From: JANWZL01 sp037445185
Lineage (GTDB): Bacteria; Pseudomonadota; Gammaproteobacteria; Burkholderiales; Thiobacillaceae
Reading direction: 5' to 3'
Assembly: GCA_037445185.1 (NCBI GenBank)
Contig: JBBIKZ010000066.1
Span: 1-13,552 of the forward strand
Length of the DNA stretch: 13,552 nt
A program made the position numbers and the translations under genes. This document shows, piece by piece, positions 1-6,733 of this stretch (its first letter is position 1; each line of letters starts with the position of its first letter). The notes below the pieces were generated by a model. It saw only the letters and a program-made list of their open reading frames with translations. It did no database searches and was not told where the DNA came from.

Positions 1-20
1 GCCCCCCACACGCACAAACC

Positions 21-59
21 CGCCTTCGGGCGCGTTCAACTGAGGTTTTTAGGTTGAAC
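21..59. repeat. Two adjacent small inverted repeats at the chemoreceptor start
   Basis: CGCC-TTCG-GGCG (21-32) forms a 4-bp stem with a UUCG-type tetraloop. It is followed at once by a perfect 7-bp inverted repeat, GTTCAAC (34-40) and GTTGAAC (53-59), around a 12-nt loop. The proposed TTG start codon (54-56) lies inside the right arm and the TGAGG motif lies in the loop, so in RNA the hairpin could partly hide the start. The repeat is visible directly; a regulatory role is inference. Confidence 0.45.
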
Positions 60-863
60 AAGGCAACCCGTCGTCTGGTGTCCACGGCAGCGCAAGCCCA
101 CGCCGGTGCCGTCCGCCAGTTGGAAGACACCCAGGCACTGGCGGATGTACTGCACCAGATGGCGGGCAGCGCTCAAGATGTGGCGGTCAAGATCGGCGAG
201 GTCGCCACCGCGGCGAAGGCGGCCGATGCCCAGGTGCGGGCGGGGGCTGGTACGGCCGGTGAGGCCCTGAGCGCCATCGAGGCGATGAGCGGCGAGCTCA
301 AGGACGCGGTGACCGTGATGCAGCGATTGGAGAGCGACAGCCGCGAGGTTGGGCGGGTGCTGGGCCTCATCCGCGAGATTGCCGAGCAGACCAACCTGCT
401 CGCCCTCAATGCGGCCATCGAGGCGGCCCGTGCCGGCGAGCAGGGGCGCGGCTTCGCCGTGGTGGCGGACGAAGTGCGCACCCTGGCCGGACGCACGCAC
501 AACGCCACGGGCGACATCGAGCGCATCATCGGCAAGGTGCAGCAGGCCTCCCAGGAGGCGGTCGCCGTCATCCACGACGCCGAGCAACGCTCGCAATGCA
601 GCGTGCAGCACGTGCAGCAAACCGCCTCAGCCTTGACCGAGATCGCCTGCGCCGTGGGTCAAATCACCGCCATGGCCGATCAGGTGACGGCGGCGGCGCA
701 GGCCCAGGGCAAGGCTGCCGTCAGCATAGGCCAACGCATAGACGGTATCAGCGATGTCGCCCGAGAGGCCGCCGACGCCGCGCTACAGGTCAAGGCCGTG
801 GGCGAGGAGGTGCAAACCATTGCCGACGGATTGCAGGTGGGGGTGGGTCAGTTCAGGCTGTGA
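54..863 (+). CDS. Methyl-accepting chemotaxis protein, cytoplasmic signalling domain (possibly 5'-partial)
   Basis: This is the signalling half of a chemoreceptor, the helical hairpin that binds CheA and CheW and relays ligand state to the flagellar or pilus motor. The highly conserved hairpin tip lies at about residues 108-150 (REIAEQTNLLALNAAIEAAR, then GRGFAVVADEVRTLAGRT), flanked by alanine-rich coiled-coil arms. No transmembrane helix, sensor domain or clear HAMP domain is present, and there is no C-terminal CheR-tether pentapeptide; the protein ends in GQFRL. The chosen start is TTG at 54, with TGAGG 8 nt upstream. The same frame is open without a stop to the left edge, so the real start may lie outside the window. 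The residues encoded by bases 3-53 do not look like receptor sequence. The 3' end overlaps the convergent phosphatidyltransferase gene by 16 bp. The family is certain; the start is not. Confidence 0.88.
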   Translation: MNKATRRLVSTAAQAHAGAVRQLEDTQALADVLHQMAGSAQDVAVKIGEVATAAKAADAQVRAGAGTAGEALSAIEAMSGELKDAVTVMQRLESDSREVGRVLGLIREIAEQTNLLALNAAIEAARAGEQGRGFAVVADEVRTLAGRTHNATGDIERIIGKVQQASQEAVAVIHDAEQRSQCSVQHVQQTASALTEIACAVGQITAMADQVTAAAQAQGKAAVSIGQRIDGISDVAREAADAALQVKAVGEEVQTIADGLQVGVGQFRL

Positions 864-1435
864 GGGCCGGACACTTGGCGCGCGCGTAGGAAGTCGCGCG
901 TCTTGCGCGCCCAGAGCACGACGTAGTGCAGACCTGAGGCCACCACCAGGATGGCGGTCAGCACGATGAGGGGTTCCAGCCAGGCGATGACTCCGGGCCC
1001 CAAGGCGAGGTCGACCAGGATCAGGCTGACCAGGGTGAATTCCGCGAAGGTGGCGGCCTTGCCGGACAACGTGGGGGCGACCTCCAGGCGTCCGGTGAGC
1101 ACGCGATAGGCGCCGGCGCCGCCGAGGACCACGGCATCCCGCGCCACGACCACGATCGCCAGCCACACAGGCAGCGAGCCGATCCATGCCAGGGCGAGCA
1201 GGGTGGACAACAACATGGCCTTGTCGGCGATGGGGTCCAGCCAGGCGCCCAGCACGCTCTTCTGATCGAGCCAACGCGCCAGGCTGCCGTCCAGCAGGTC
1301 GGTCACGGCGGCGACGACGAACCACCAGAACGCGGCCCACTCGTCCGCGGCCAGGATGTGCCACACCACCACCGGCACGAGGACCAGGCGCAATCCGGTC
1401 AGCACGTTGGGCAGGGTGAGCGCGGCATGCACCAT
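848..1435 (-). CDS. CDP-alcohol phosphatidyltransferase family membrane protein
   Basis: This is an integral inner-membrane enzyme that moves a phosphatidyl group from CDP-diacylglycerol to an alcohol. The full family signature is present: D46-x2-D49-G50-x2-A53-R54-x8-G63-x3-D67-x3-D71, whose aspartates bind the metal and the CDP moiety. Several hydrophobic helices follow, as expected, and the length (195 aa) fits the PgsA-sized branch. The ATG at 1435 is preferred because AGGA sits 9 nt upstream; an in-frame ATG 10 codons earlier (1465) has no ribosome-binding site. The region after the signature differs from textbook PgsA, so the acceptor (glycerol-3-phosphate, phosphatidylglycerol or another alcohol) cannot be stated and no symbol is given. 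The gene is transcribed away from the small membrane-protein gene at 1606 and overlaps the chemoreceptor tail to tail. Confidence 0.9.
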   Translation of the reverse strand: MVHAALTLPNVLTGLRLVLVPVVVWHILAADEWAAFWWFVVAAVTDLLDGSLARWLDQKSVLGAWLDPIADKAMLLSTLLALAWIGSLPVWLAIVVVARDAVVLGGAGAYRVLTGRLEVAPTLSGKAATFAEFTLVSLILVDLALGPGVIAWLEPLIVLTAILVVASGLHYVVLWARKTRDFLRARQVSGPHSLN

Positions 1436-1605
1436 GGCTAGCGATCCTGACGGCAGCAGCAGCAAATATAGGGCAGCCGCGCGCGGAAGGAAATGGCCCC
1501 GGCGTGCGCCGCGCTACCCGCAGTAATGTCACCAGGCCGACCGGTTCAAGCCGTGGCCCAGTCCGACCGATAACGTGAAGGCCGCGTGAGCATCGTCCGC
1601 TAGGG

Positions 1606-2034
1606 ATGAACCGGATACTGCTGCGACTCGTGCCCGACAAGTGGGCCAGCGCCCTGCTGCTGGGCCTGTCCCTGCTGTCCTTCCTGCTCGGCGTGCTCAA
1701 CATCCTGACGCGCGATCTGGATGCGGCGCAGACCTATCTATATCTGTCTCTGGGCATCCCGGCGGGCCTGTTCGTGATGAAGTATCTGACGCTGAAAGCG
1801 ACCTACCGAGTGGCCGAGGCGGCGCAACGGCGGCTGCAGCAGCACATCCGCGGCAGCGCGCCGTCCGATCCGCAGCTCACACGCGAGGAGGCCATGGCGA
1901 GGGAGCGGGCCGAGATGAGCGCACTGGTCGATGATCTCCGCCTGGTACTGACCAAGATCCCGCAGGACTCGCCCGTTCGTCCCAAATACGAGGCGGCCAT
2001 CGGTTATATCGAACGCGCCCTGAGGCGTGCTTGA
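1606..2034 (+). CDS. Small two-helix membrane protein of unknown function
   Basis: I do not recognise this 142-aa protein. It has a short basic N-terminus, a hydrophobic segment at about residues 14-34, a second at about 44-62, and a charged, helix-prone C-terminal half (about 66-142) rich in Arg, Glu and Ala that could form a coiled coil in the cytoplasm. No catalytic motif is visible. The ATG at 1606 has AGGG almost touching it, which is too close to be a good ribosome-binding site, so the start is moderately sure. It is divergent from the phosphatidyltransferase gene (170 bp between start codons) and convergent with the hydrolase gene to its right. Codon use and composition match the neighbours, and the regular frame with a fitting topology supports a real gene. 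Confidence 0.7.
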   Translation: MNRILLRLVPDKWASALLLGLSLLSFLLGVLNILTRDLDAAQTYLYLSLGIPAGLFVMKYLTLKATYRVAEAAQRRLQQHIRGSAPSDPQLTREEAMARERAEMSALVDDLRLVLTKIPQDSPVRPKYEAAIGYIERALRRA

Positions 2035-2049
2035 GGAGCCTCGGCATGC

Positions 2050-2083
2050 GGGCGGGGGGCGGAAGGCGGGTGTAAGGGGGGGG
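2050..2083 (+). other. G-rich tract between convergent genes, possible G-quadruplex
   Basis: The + strand carries G runs of 3, 6, 2, 2, 3 and 8 within 34 bases, just after the stop of the small membrane-protein gene. Four runs of at least three G are available, but one loop (2060-2067) is 8 nt, slightly beyond the usual 1-7 nt rule. It would sit in the 3' UTR of the + strand transcript. Confidence 0.4.
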
Positions 2084-2087
2084 CTTG

Positions 2088-2115
2088 AGCGCCGCGGCCC
2101 ACACATGGGGGCGCT
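2088..2115. terminator. Hairpin between convergent genes, possible terminator
   Basis: AGCGCC (2088-2093) pairs with GGCGCT (2110-2115), and an inner CCC (2098-2100) pairs with GGG (2107-2109) around ACACAT. Bases 2094-2097 bulge out. It lies between the ends of two convergent genes, where a terminator is expected, but there is no T-run on either side. Confidence 0.35.
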
Positions 2116-2137
2116 GCGGTCAGGGCGGCGCCGTGCC

Positions 2138-2995
2138 TCAGACCGCGTCCAGTACCACCCACACCGGCTGATGGTCCGAGGCCTCGGTCGTGGCATTCAC
2201 GCCGTGCGCGCGCAGACGCGGTGCGAGGTCCTCGGTCAGGAAGCAGAAGTCGTAGCATTCCGGCCGCTCGACGAAATCCACCGGATGGATGCCCACGGTG
2301 GGGGCATGCGGCGCATCTGCGTGCAGCACCTGCCAGGCATCCAGGAAGGCCGGCGTGTCATCCCCGAAGGAGGCCAGCAGGCGGGGGCGCTCCTCCGCCC
2401 AGGCGGGGATATTCATGTCCCCGCACAGCAGCGCCGCGGCCGGGCGGGGCAGGACCTCGAAGCTGCCGCCTTCCTCGCCCTTGCCCAGGCGAGGCCGGGC
2501 GGCATGGGCACAGGCCTCGGCATGCAGGCGCCGGATGGCGTCGATCTGGGCCAGGCGCTGCACCCGCGAGTAGTACTCCAGGTGCGTGGTCATCACCCGC
2601 ACGGGGCCGAAGGGGGCCATGATCACCGCCTCCAGCAGCACCCGCTGCATGCTGGGCACCGCCGGGTCGGCCGGCCAGGGCAGCAGGTGGCGCCAGACCT
2701 GCCCCACCGGGAGGCGGGAAAAGAGGGCGTTGCCGAACAGCCGCCGGCCGCCCCGTCCGTCCGGCAGGTCGGTCGCGGGTGCATAGACGGCCGTGTAGCC
2801 GGGCAGATGCGCGCTCAGCTCGGCAAAGCCGTCTTCGCCCCGGCTGCCCGGCAGGCCGGGGAAATTCACCGCCACCTCCTGCAGGCAGATGACGTCGAAG
2901 GGCCCCATGGCCTCGATCTCGGCGGCGATGCGCGCCAGATCGACGCGCCCATCCATGCCGCGGCCCCACTGGATGTTCCAGGTCAGCAGTTTCAT
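2138..2995 (-). CDS. Endonuclease/exonuclease/phosphatase family hydrolase
   Basis: This is a metal-dependent phosphodiester or phosphomonoester hydrolase of the EEP (DNase I-like) fold. The family motifs occur in the right order: TWN (N7), LQE (E40, metal ligand), THLEYYS (H138), GDMN (192-195), YDF (248-250) and the C-terminal SDH (D274, H275). The protein is 285 aa from the ATG at 2995, which has GAGGGGAG about 7 nt upstream. A longer frame reaching 3073 adds residues with no ribosome-binding site and is rejected. No signal peptide is seen, so the enzyme is probably cytoplasmic. The substrate cannot be read from sequence: the family includes nucleases, phosphatases and sphingomyelinases. 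It is not a canonical XthA. The gene is divergent from hslO, and its end faces the small membrane-protein gene. Confidence 0.88.
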   Translation of the reverse strand: MKLLTWNIQWGRGMDGRVDLARIAAEIEAMGPFDVICLQEVAVNFPGLPGSRGEDGFAELSAHLPGYTAVYAPATDLPDGRGGRRLFGNALFSRLPVGQVWRHLLPWPADPAVPSMQRVLLEAVIMAPFGPVRVMTTHLEYYSRVQRLAQIDAIRRLHAEACAHAARPRLGKGEEGGSFEVLPRPAAALLCGDMNIPAWAEERPRLLASFGDDTPAFLDAWQVLHADAPHAPTVGIHPVDFVERPECYDFCFLTEDLAPRLRAHGVNATTEASDHQPVWVVLDAV

Positions 2996-3017
2996 CTCGT
3001 GCTCCCCTCGCTGCCCC

Positions 3018-3040
3018 ATGAAGATGATCATGAAGATGAT
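3018..3040. repeat. 11-bp direct repeat in the divergent hslO/hydrolase promoter region
   Basis: ATGAAGATGAT occurs twice (3018-3028 and 3030-3040), separated by one base, giving a 12-bp period. It lies in the 86-bp gap between the divergent start codons of the hydrolase gene (2995) and hslO (3082). The spacing is close to one helical turn, which would suit a protein-binding site, but a chance duplication is possible. Confidence 0.45.
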
Positions 3041-3061
3041 AAGCCCATCCTGCGCCGGGGC

Positions 3062-3067
3062 TAGAAT
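3062..3067 (+). promoter_or_regulatory. Possible -10 element for hslO
   Basis: TAGAAT matches TATAAT at 5 of 6 positions and lies 14 bases before the hslO ATG. No convincing -35 hexamer is visible at the usual spacing. A start point about 7 bases downstream would leave a leader of only about 8 nt, which fits the lack of a ribosome-binding site before the ATG. The hexamer is seen; its use as a promoter is inference. Confidence 0.3.
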
Positions 3068-3081
3068 ACACATACCAACGC

Positions 3082-3948
3082 ATGGAGTCGGCCTTGTCCC
3101 AACCTGCCGTCCAAGACTATTTCCGCGCCTTCCTCTTCGAGCGGCTGGACATCCGCGGCGCCTTCGTCCAGTTGCACGACGCCTGGCGGCAGATGATCGC
3201 GGGTCGGGGCTACCCCGCCCCGGTGGTCGGACTGCTGGGCGAGATGGCCGCGGTGACGGTGCTCATCGCCGCCAACCTCAAACAGCCCGGACGCATGACC
3301 TTCCAGTTGAAGGGCGAGGGCCCCGTCGGTCTGCTGGTGCTGGACTGCGATGCGCAGTTGCGCTTGAGGGGCATGGCCCGCTGCGCGCCCGACACGGCGG
3401 CCGCCCCCGTCCCGGCCCTGCTTGGCCATGGCCAGCTCGCGCTCACCCTGGAGGTGCCGGGCATGCGTCATCCCTACCAGAGCCTGGTGCCGCTCGACGG
3501 CGACACGATCGCCGCCGTGTTCGAGCATTACCTCGCCCGCTCCGAGCAACAGCCGGCACGCCTGTTCCTCGCCGCCTCGCCGGCGGTGGCCGCCGGCCTG
3601 ATGCTGCAGAAACTCCCGCATGCCGACAGCCGTGATCCGGACGGCTGGAACCGCATCACCCAGCTCGCCCAGACCCTGCGCGCGGAGGAACTCACCGGAC
3701 TGCCCACCATCAAGCTCTTGACCCGCGTCTTTCCGGAGGAGGACATCCGCGTCTACGACCCCCGCCCGGTCGCCCATTACTGCCCCAGGGACTGGGACAA
3801 GGTCCGTCACATGCTGCGCAGCCTAGGGCGGAGCGAATGCGAGGCCATCCTCGCCGCGGAGGGGGTGATACGCATCTACGACGAGATTTGCAACCAGGAG
3901 TATGCGATCGAGGCCGCTGACCTCGACAGCCTGTTCACAACCACGTGA
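3082..3948 (+). CDS. hslO: Hsp33 family molecular chaperone with altered zinc/redox motif
   Basis: Hsp33 is a cytoplasmic holdase chaperone that is normally switched on by oxidation. The N-terminal domain is typical (DYFRAFLFERLDIRGAFVQL near the start, then GEMAAVTVLIAANLKQPGRM and QLKGEGPVGLLVLDCDAQ), and the length of 288 aa is normal. The C-terminal zinc domain is unusual: where the family has C-x-C and C-x-x-C, this protein reads H232-Y-C234 and D267-E-I-C270. The surrounding residues (CPRDWDKV, LGRSECEAIL, CNQEYAIEAADLDSL) still align with the family. Three further cysteines are C89, C101 and C253. The ATG at 3082 has no ribosome-binding site; a TTG at 3094 has GGAG 6 nt upstream and is a possible alternative start. 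It is the first gene of a four-gene run, ending 12 bp before the PEBP gene. Confidence 0.95.
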   Translation: MESALSQPAVQDYFRAFLFERLDIRGAFVQLHDAWRQMIAGRGYPAPVVGLLGEMAAVTVLIAANLKQPGRMTFQLKGEGPVGLLVLDCDAQLRLRGMARCAPDTAAAPVPALLGHGQLALTLEVPGMRHPYQSLVPLDGDTIAAVFEHYLARSEQQPARLFLAASPAVAAGLMLQKLPHADSRDPDGWNRITQLAQTLRAEELTGLPTIKLLTRVFPEEDIRVYDPRPVAHYCPRDWDKVRHMLRSLGRSECEAILAAEGVIRIYDEICNQEYAIEAADLDSLFTTT

Positions 3949-3960
3949 AGGAGCCCCGCC

Positions 3961-4425
3961 ATGCGCATCACCTCCGACGCATTCGCCCACCTGGCCGAGA
4001 TCCCGCGCGTCTACACCTGCGACGGCCGCGACATCTCGCCGCCGCTCGCCTTCACCGACATCCCCGCCGGCACGCAGAGCCTGGCCCTCATCGTGCACGA
4101 CCCGGACGTGCCCAGCCCCGATGCCCCCAAGCGCATCTGGGTGCACTGGGTATTGTACGACCTGCCGGCGGACTGCCCAGGGCTCGCCGAGGCCGTGGGC
4201 AGCCTACCCCCGGGTACACGGGAGGGGAAAAACGACTGGGGCCGCATCGGCTACGGCGGCCCCTGCCCGCCGAAAGGGCGGCACCGCTATTTCCACACCC
4301 TCTATGCCTTGGATTGCCGCCTCGGCGACATGGGTGCGCCCACCATGCGCCAGCTCGAGGCCGCCATGCAGGGGCATATCCTCGCCCGCGCCGAGCTGGT
4401 GGGGACCTATCAGCGCCAAGTATGA
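3961..4425 (+). CDS. YbhB/YbcL family PEBP-like (Raf kinase inhibitor-like) protein
   Basis: This is a 154-aa single-domain protein of the phosphatidylethanolamine-binding superfamily, the size of E. coli YbhB. The family core is intact: HDPD (46-49), H62-W in the strand after it, GPCPPKG (100-106) and HRYFHTLYALD (108-118), which together line the small anion/ligand pocket. No signal peptide is seen, so it is probably cytoplasmic. The biochemical role of bacterial members is not settled; ligand or phosphate binding is the general expectation. The ATG is preceded by AAGGAG about 8 nt upstream, which overlaps the hslO stop region. Its own stop overlaps the dgkA start as ATGA, implying coupled translation with the lipid kinase. 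Confidence 0.93.
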   Translation: MRITSDAFAHLAEIPRVYTCDGRDISPPLAFTDIPAGTQSLALIVHDPDVPSPDAPKRIWVHWVLYDLPADCPGLAEAVGSLPPGTREGKNDWGRIGYGGPCPPKGRHRYFHTLYALDCRLGDMGAPTMRQLEAAMQGHILARAELVGTYQRQV

Positions 4426-4799
4426 AGGCAGCCAGGGGTCTGGATGGCTTCGTGGCCGGCTTCGGCCACGCCTGGCGCGGCCTGGCGGCGGCCGCTGCCG
4501 AGCGCAATTTCCGCGTCGAACTGGCGGCGGCCGTCGCCGTCCTCCTGGCGGGCGGGCTGTTGCGCGTCAGCGCTGTCGAATGGGCCCTGCTCGTTCTGTG
4601 CGTCTTCTGGGTCCTGGGCATGGAGACCCTCAACACCGCCGTGGAGCGCCTCGCCGACCGGATAAGCCCGGAGCGCGACCCCCTGATCGGCCGCGTCAAG
4701 GACCTCGCCGCCGCCGCCGTCCTGCTCTCCGCGCTCGGCGCAGCGGTGATCGGCCTCATCGTCTTCCTGCCTCTTCTGTGGGCGTCAGTGGCGAACTGA
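4422..4799 (+). CDS. dgkA: Diacylglycerol kinase, prokaryotic DgkA family
   Basis: This is a small inner-membrane kinase that phosphorylates diacylglycerol to phosphatidate using ATP; some family members act on undecaprenol instead. The 125-aa protein has an amphipathic N-terminus with RNFRVELAAA (28-37), three hydrophobic helices (about 35-52, 53-68 and 96-118), and the catalytic segment METLNTAVERLADR (67-80), in which E68, N71 and E75 occupy the family's catalytic and metal-binding positions. GRVKDLAAAAVLLSA (90-104) also matches. The ATG overlaps the stop of the PEBP gene by 4 bp, so this start is well supported. mnmC follows after 9 bp. In diderms DgkA typically recycles diacylglycerol left by osmoregulated glucan or lipopolysaccharide modification. 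Confidence 0.93.
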   Translation: MKAARGLDGFVAGFGHAWRGLAAAAAERNFRVELAAAVAVLLAGGLLRVSAVEWALLVLCVFWVLGMETLNTAVERLADRISPERDPLIGRVKDLAAAAVLLSALGAAVIGLIVFLPLLWASVAN

Positions 4800-4808
4800 C
4801 CATTCCCC

Positions 4809-6704
4809 ATGCCGCTCACTCCCGCCCGTCTGGCCTACAGCGAGGACGGCACACCCTGGTCGCCGGATTACGGCGATGTCTACCACTCGGCCGACGGCGG
4901 TCCCGGTCAGGCCGAACACGTCTTCCTGCGCGGCAACGACCTGCCGCGGCGTTGGCAGGGGCGCGAGCGCTTCGTCATCCTCGAGACCGGTTTCGGCACC
5001 GGGCTCAACTTCCTCGCCACCTGGGCTGCCTGGCGCGCCGACCCGCTGGCCTGCCGCCGGCTGCACTACCTCTCGGTCGAAGGCCATCCCTTCGCCGCCG
5101 CCGACCTCGCCACCCTGCACCGGCGCTGGCCCGACTACGCCCCCCTGGCCGAGCGCCTGCGGTCGCAATGGCCCACACTCACGCCCGGGCTGCACCGCAT
5201 CGAGCTCGAAGGCGGGCGCCTCGTCCTCACCCTCCTCTTCGGCGAGGCGCTGCACTTGCTCACGCGCCTTGCGGCCCGGGTCGATGCCTTCTACCTCGAT
5301 GGCTTCGATCCGCGCAAAAACCCGGACATGTGGTCGCCCGCCCTGTGCAGGCGACTCGCCCGCCTGGCCGTGCCCAAGGCCACCCTGGCCACCTGGAGCG
5401 TGGCGGCGACGGTGCGCGCCGGCCTGGTGGCGGCCGGCTTCCAATGCCAGCGGTGCCCCGGCTTCGGGCGCAAACGGGAGATGCTCACGGGCTGGCTGCC
5501 GACCGGCGGGGCGACGGGGGCCACGGCCACGCCGGCACCGGCGCGGCACGCCCTCGTCATCGGCGCCGGACTGGCCGGCAGCGCGGTGAGCGAGCGCCTG
5601 GCCCGGCGCGGCTGGCGCGTGACCCTGCTCGAACGCCACCGGCAGCCCGCGCGCGAGGCGTCCGGCAATCTGGCGGGCATCGTCCGGCCGCTTTTGTCCC
5701 TGGACGACAACATCGCCTCCCGCTTCACCCGCGCGGCCTTTCTGCACAGCCTGCGCGCCTGGGCGCGTCTTGCGCCACTGCCACGCTGGGCCGCCTGCGG
5801 CGTGCTGCAGATCGCCCGCGATGCCGCGCACACAGAACACCAGCGCGAGGTGGTGGCGACCCATGCCTATCCGTCCGACTATGTGCGTTACCTCGATCGC
5901 GCCGAGGCCTCGGCCCTGGTCGGCTGGCCCCTCGCCGAAGGCGGCTGGCACTTCCCCGGCGGCGGCTGGGCATCCCCCCGCAGCGTGTGTGCCGCGCTGC
6001 TGGCCGGCTCCGGCGACGCCTTGGAGACCCATTACGGTCGGGCAGCGGCGGCGCTCCGGCGACATGCCGAGCGGTGGCAGGCCGTGGACGACAGCGGACG
6101 GATCCTGGCCGAAGCGCCGGTCCTGATCCTGGCCAGCGGCGCCGGCGCCCTCTGGCCGGCGGACGCGCCCGCCCTCCCAGTGCGTAGGGTGCGGGGACAG
6201 GTCAGCCACCTCCCGAGCGGACAACTGCCGGACATCCGGCTGGCGCTTTGCCGCGAGGGCTATCTCACCCCGGCGATGGATGGGCTCGCGTGCGTCGGGG
6301 CCTCCTACGATTTCGATGACGACCCGCTGCCGCGCGCCGAGAGCCACGCCGGCAATCTGCTGCGCCTGGCGCAGATGCTGCCCGGGGCTGGCGGCGGGAT
6401 CGACGCCGCCCGCCTGGACGGCCGCGTCGGCTTTCGCTGCGTGCCGCCGGATCGGCTGCCGGTGGTGGGGGCCCTGGCCGAGGCCCTGCCCGCAGACCGC
6501 GAGGCCCGCCTGCGCGACGTGCCGCGTCTGGCCGGTGCGCATGCCCTGCTCGGGCTCGCCTCGCGCGGGCTCACCTGGGCCTGGCTGGCGGCCGAACTGC
6601 TGGCGAGCCGGTTGGAGGGGGAACCCCTGCCGGTGGAGACGGATCTCGCCGACGCCCTGGACCCTGCCCGCTTCCTGCTGCGCCGCCTGCGCCGCGGGCG
6701 CTGA
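4809..6704 (+). CDS. mnmC: Bifunctional tRNA mnm5s2U biosynthesis protein MnmC (MnmD methyltransferase + FAD oxidoreductase)
   Basis: MnmC completes mnm5s2U at the wobble base (U34) of certain tRNAs. The FAD domain removes the carboxymethyl group from cmnm5s2U and the methyltransferase domain methylates nm5s2U with S-adenosylmethionine. The N-terminal methyltransferase (about 1-231) shows ETGFGTGLNFLATW (59-72) for SAM binding and FYLDGFDPRKNPDMW (161-175) as the catalytic-strand motif. After a short Ala/Thr/Pro linker, the oxidoreductase begins with VIGAGLAGSA (250-259), the dinucleotide-binding loop, followed by LLERHRQPAREASGN. The C-terminal GFRCVPPDRLPVVGA and GLASRGLTWAWLAAELLAS segments are typical of the family. 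The 631-aa length is normal for the fused form. It is last in the run after dgkA (9 bp gap), with little ribosome-binding signal, so translation is probably coupled. Confidence 0.96.
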   Translation: MPLTPARLAYSEDGTPWSPDYGDVYHSADGGPGQAEHVFLRGNDLPRRWQGRERFVILETGFGTGLNFLATWAAWRADPLACRRLHYLSVEGHPFAAADLATLHRRWPDYAPLAERLRSQWPTLTPGLHRIELEGGRLVLTLLFGEALHLLTRLAARVDAFYLDGFDPRKNPDMWSPALCRRLARLAVPKATLATWSVAATVRAGLVAAGFQCQRCPGFGRKREMLTGWLPTGGATGATATPAPARHALVIGAGLAGSAVSERLARRGWRVTLLERHRQPAREASGNLAGIVRPLLSLDDNIASRFTRAAFLHSLRAWARLAPLPRWAACGVLQIARDAAHTEHQREVVATHAYPSDYVRYLDRAEASALVGWPLAEGGWHFPGGGWASPRSVCAALLAGSGDALETHYGRAAAALRRHAERWQAVDDSGRILAEAPVLILASGAGALWPADAPALPVRRVRGQVSHLPSGQLPDIRLALCREGYLTPAMDGLACVGASYDFDDDPLPRAESHAGNLLRLAQMLPGAGGGIDAARLDGRVGFRCVPPDRLPVVGALAEALPADREARLRDVPRLAGAHALLGLASRGLTWAWLAAELLASRLEGEPLPVETDLADALDPARFLLRRLRRGR

Positions 6705-6733
6705 TCGGCCGACGGTCCGCTCTGTGGGTCGAC

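Noticed and set aside
34..59. GTTCAAC...GTTGAAC fits the RYYYAAC and GTTRRRY core sites of an integron attC
   Set aside because: The whole element is only 26 bp, well below the known attC range of about 57-141 bp, it lacks L-box spacing, and no integron integrase or cassette pattern is seen. Any GTT/AAC palindrome fits the loose consensus.
2027..3064. 345-codon + strand frame opposite the EEP hydrolase gene
   Set aside because: It is His/Gly/Gln-rich antisense sequence, while the minus strand encodes all EEP motifs in order.
3902..6187. Very long + strand open frame across the PEBP gene, dgkA and mnmC
   Set aside because: Its translation is Arg/Pro/Ala-rich low-complexity sequence with no motif, a usual shadow of GC-rich genes; the overlapping frames carry clear family motifs.
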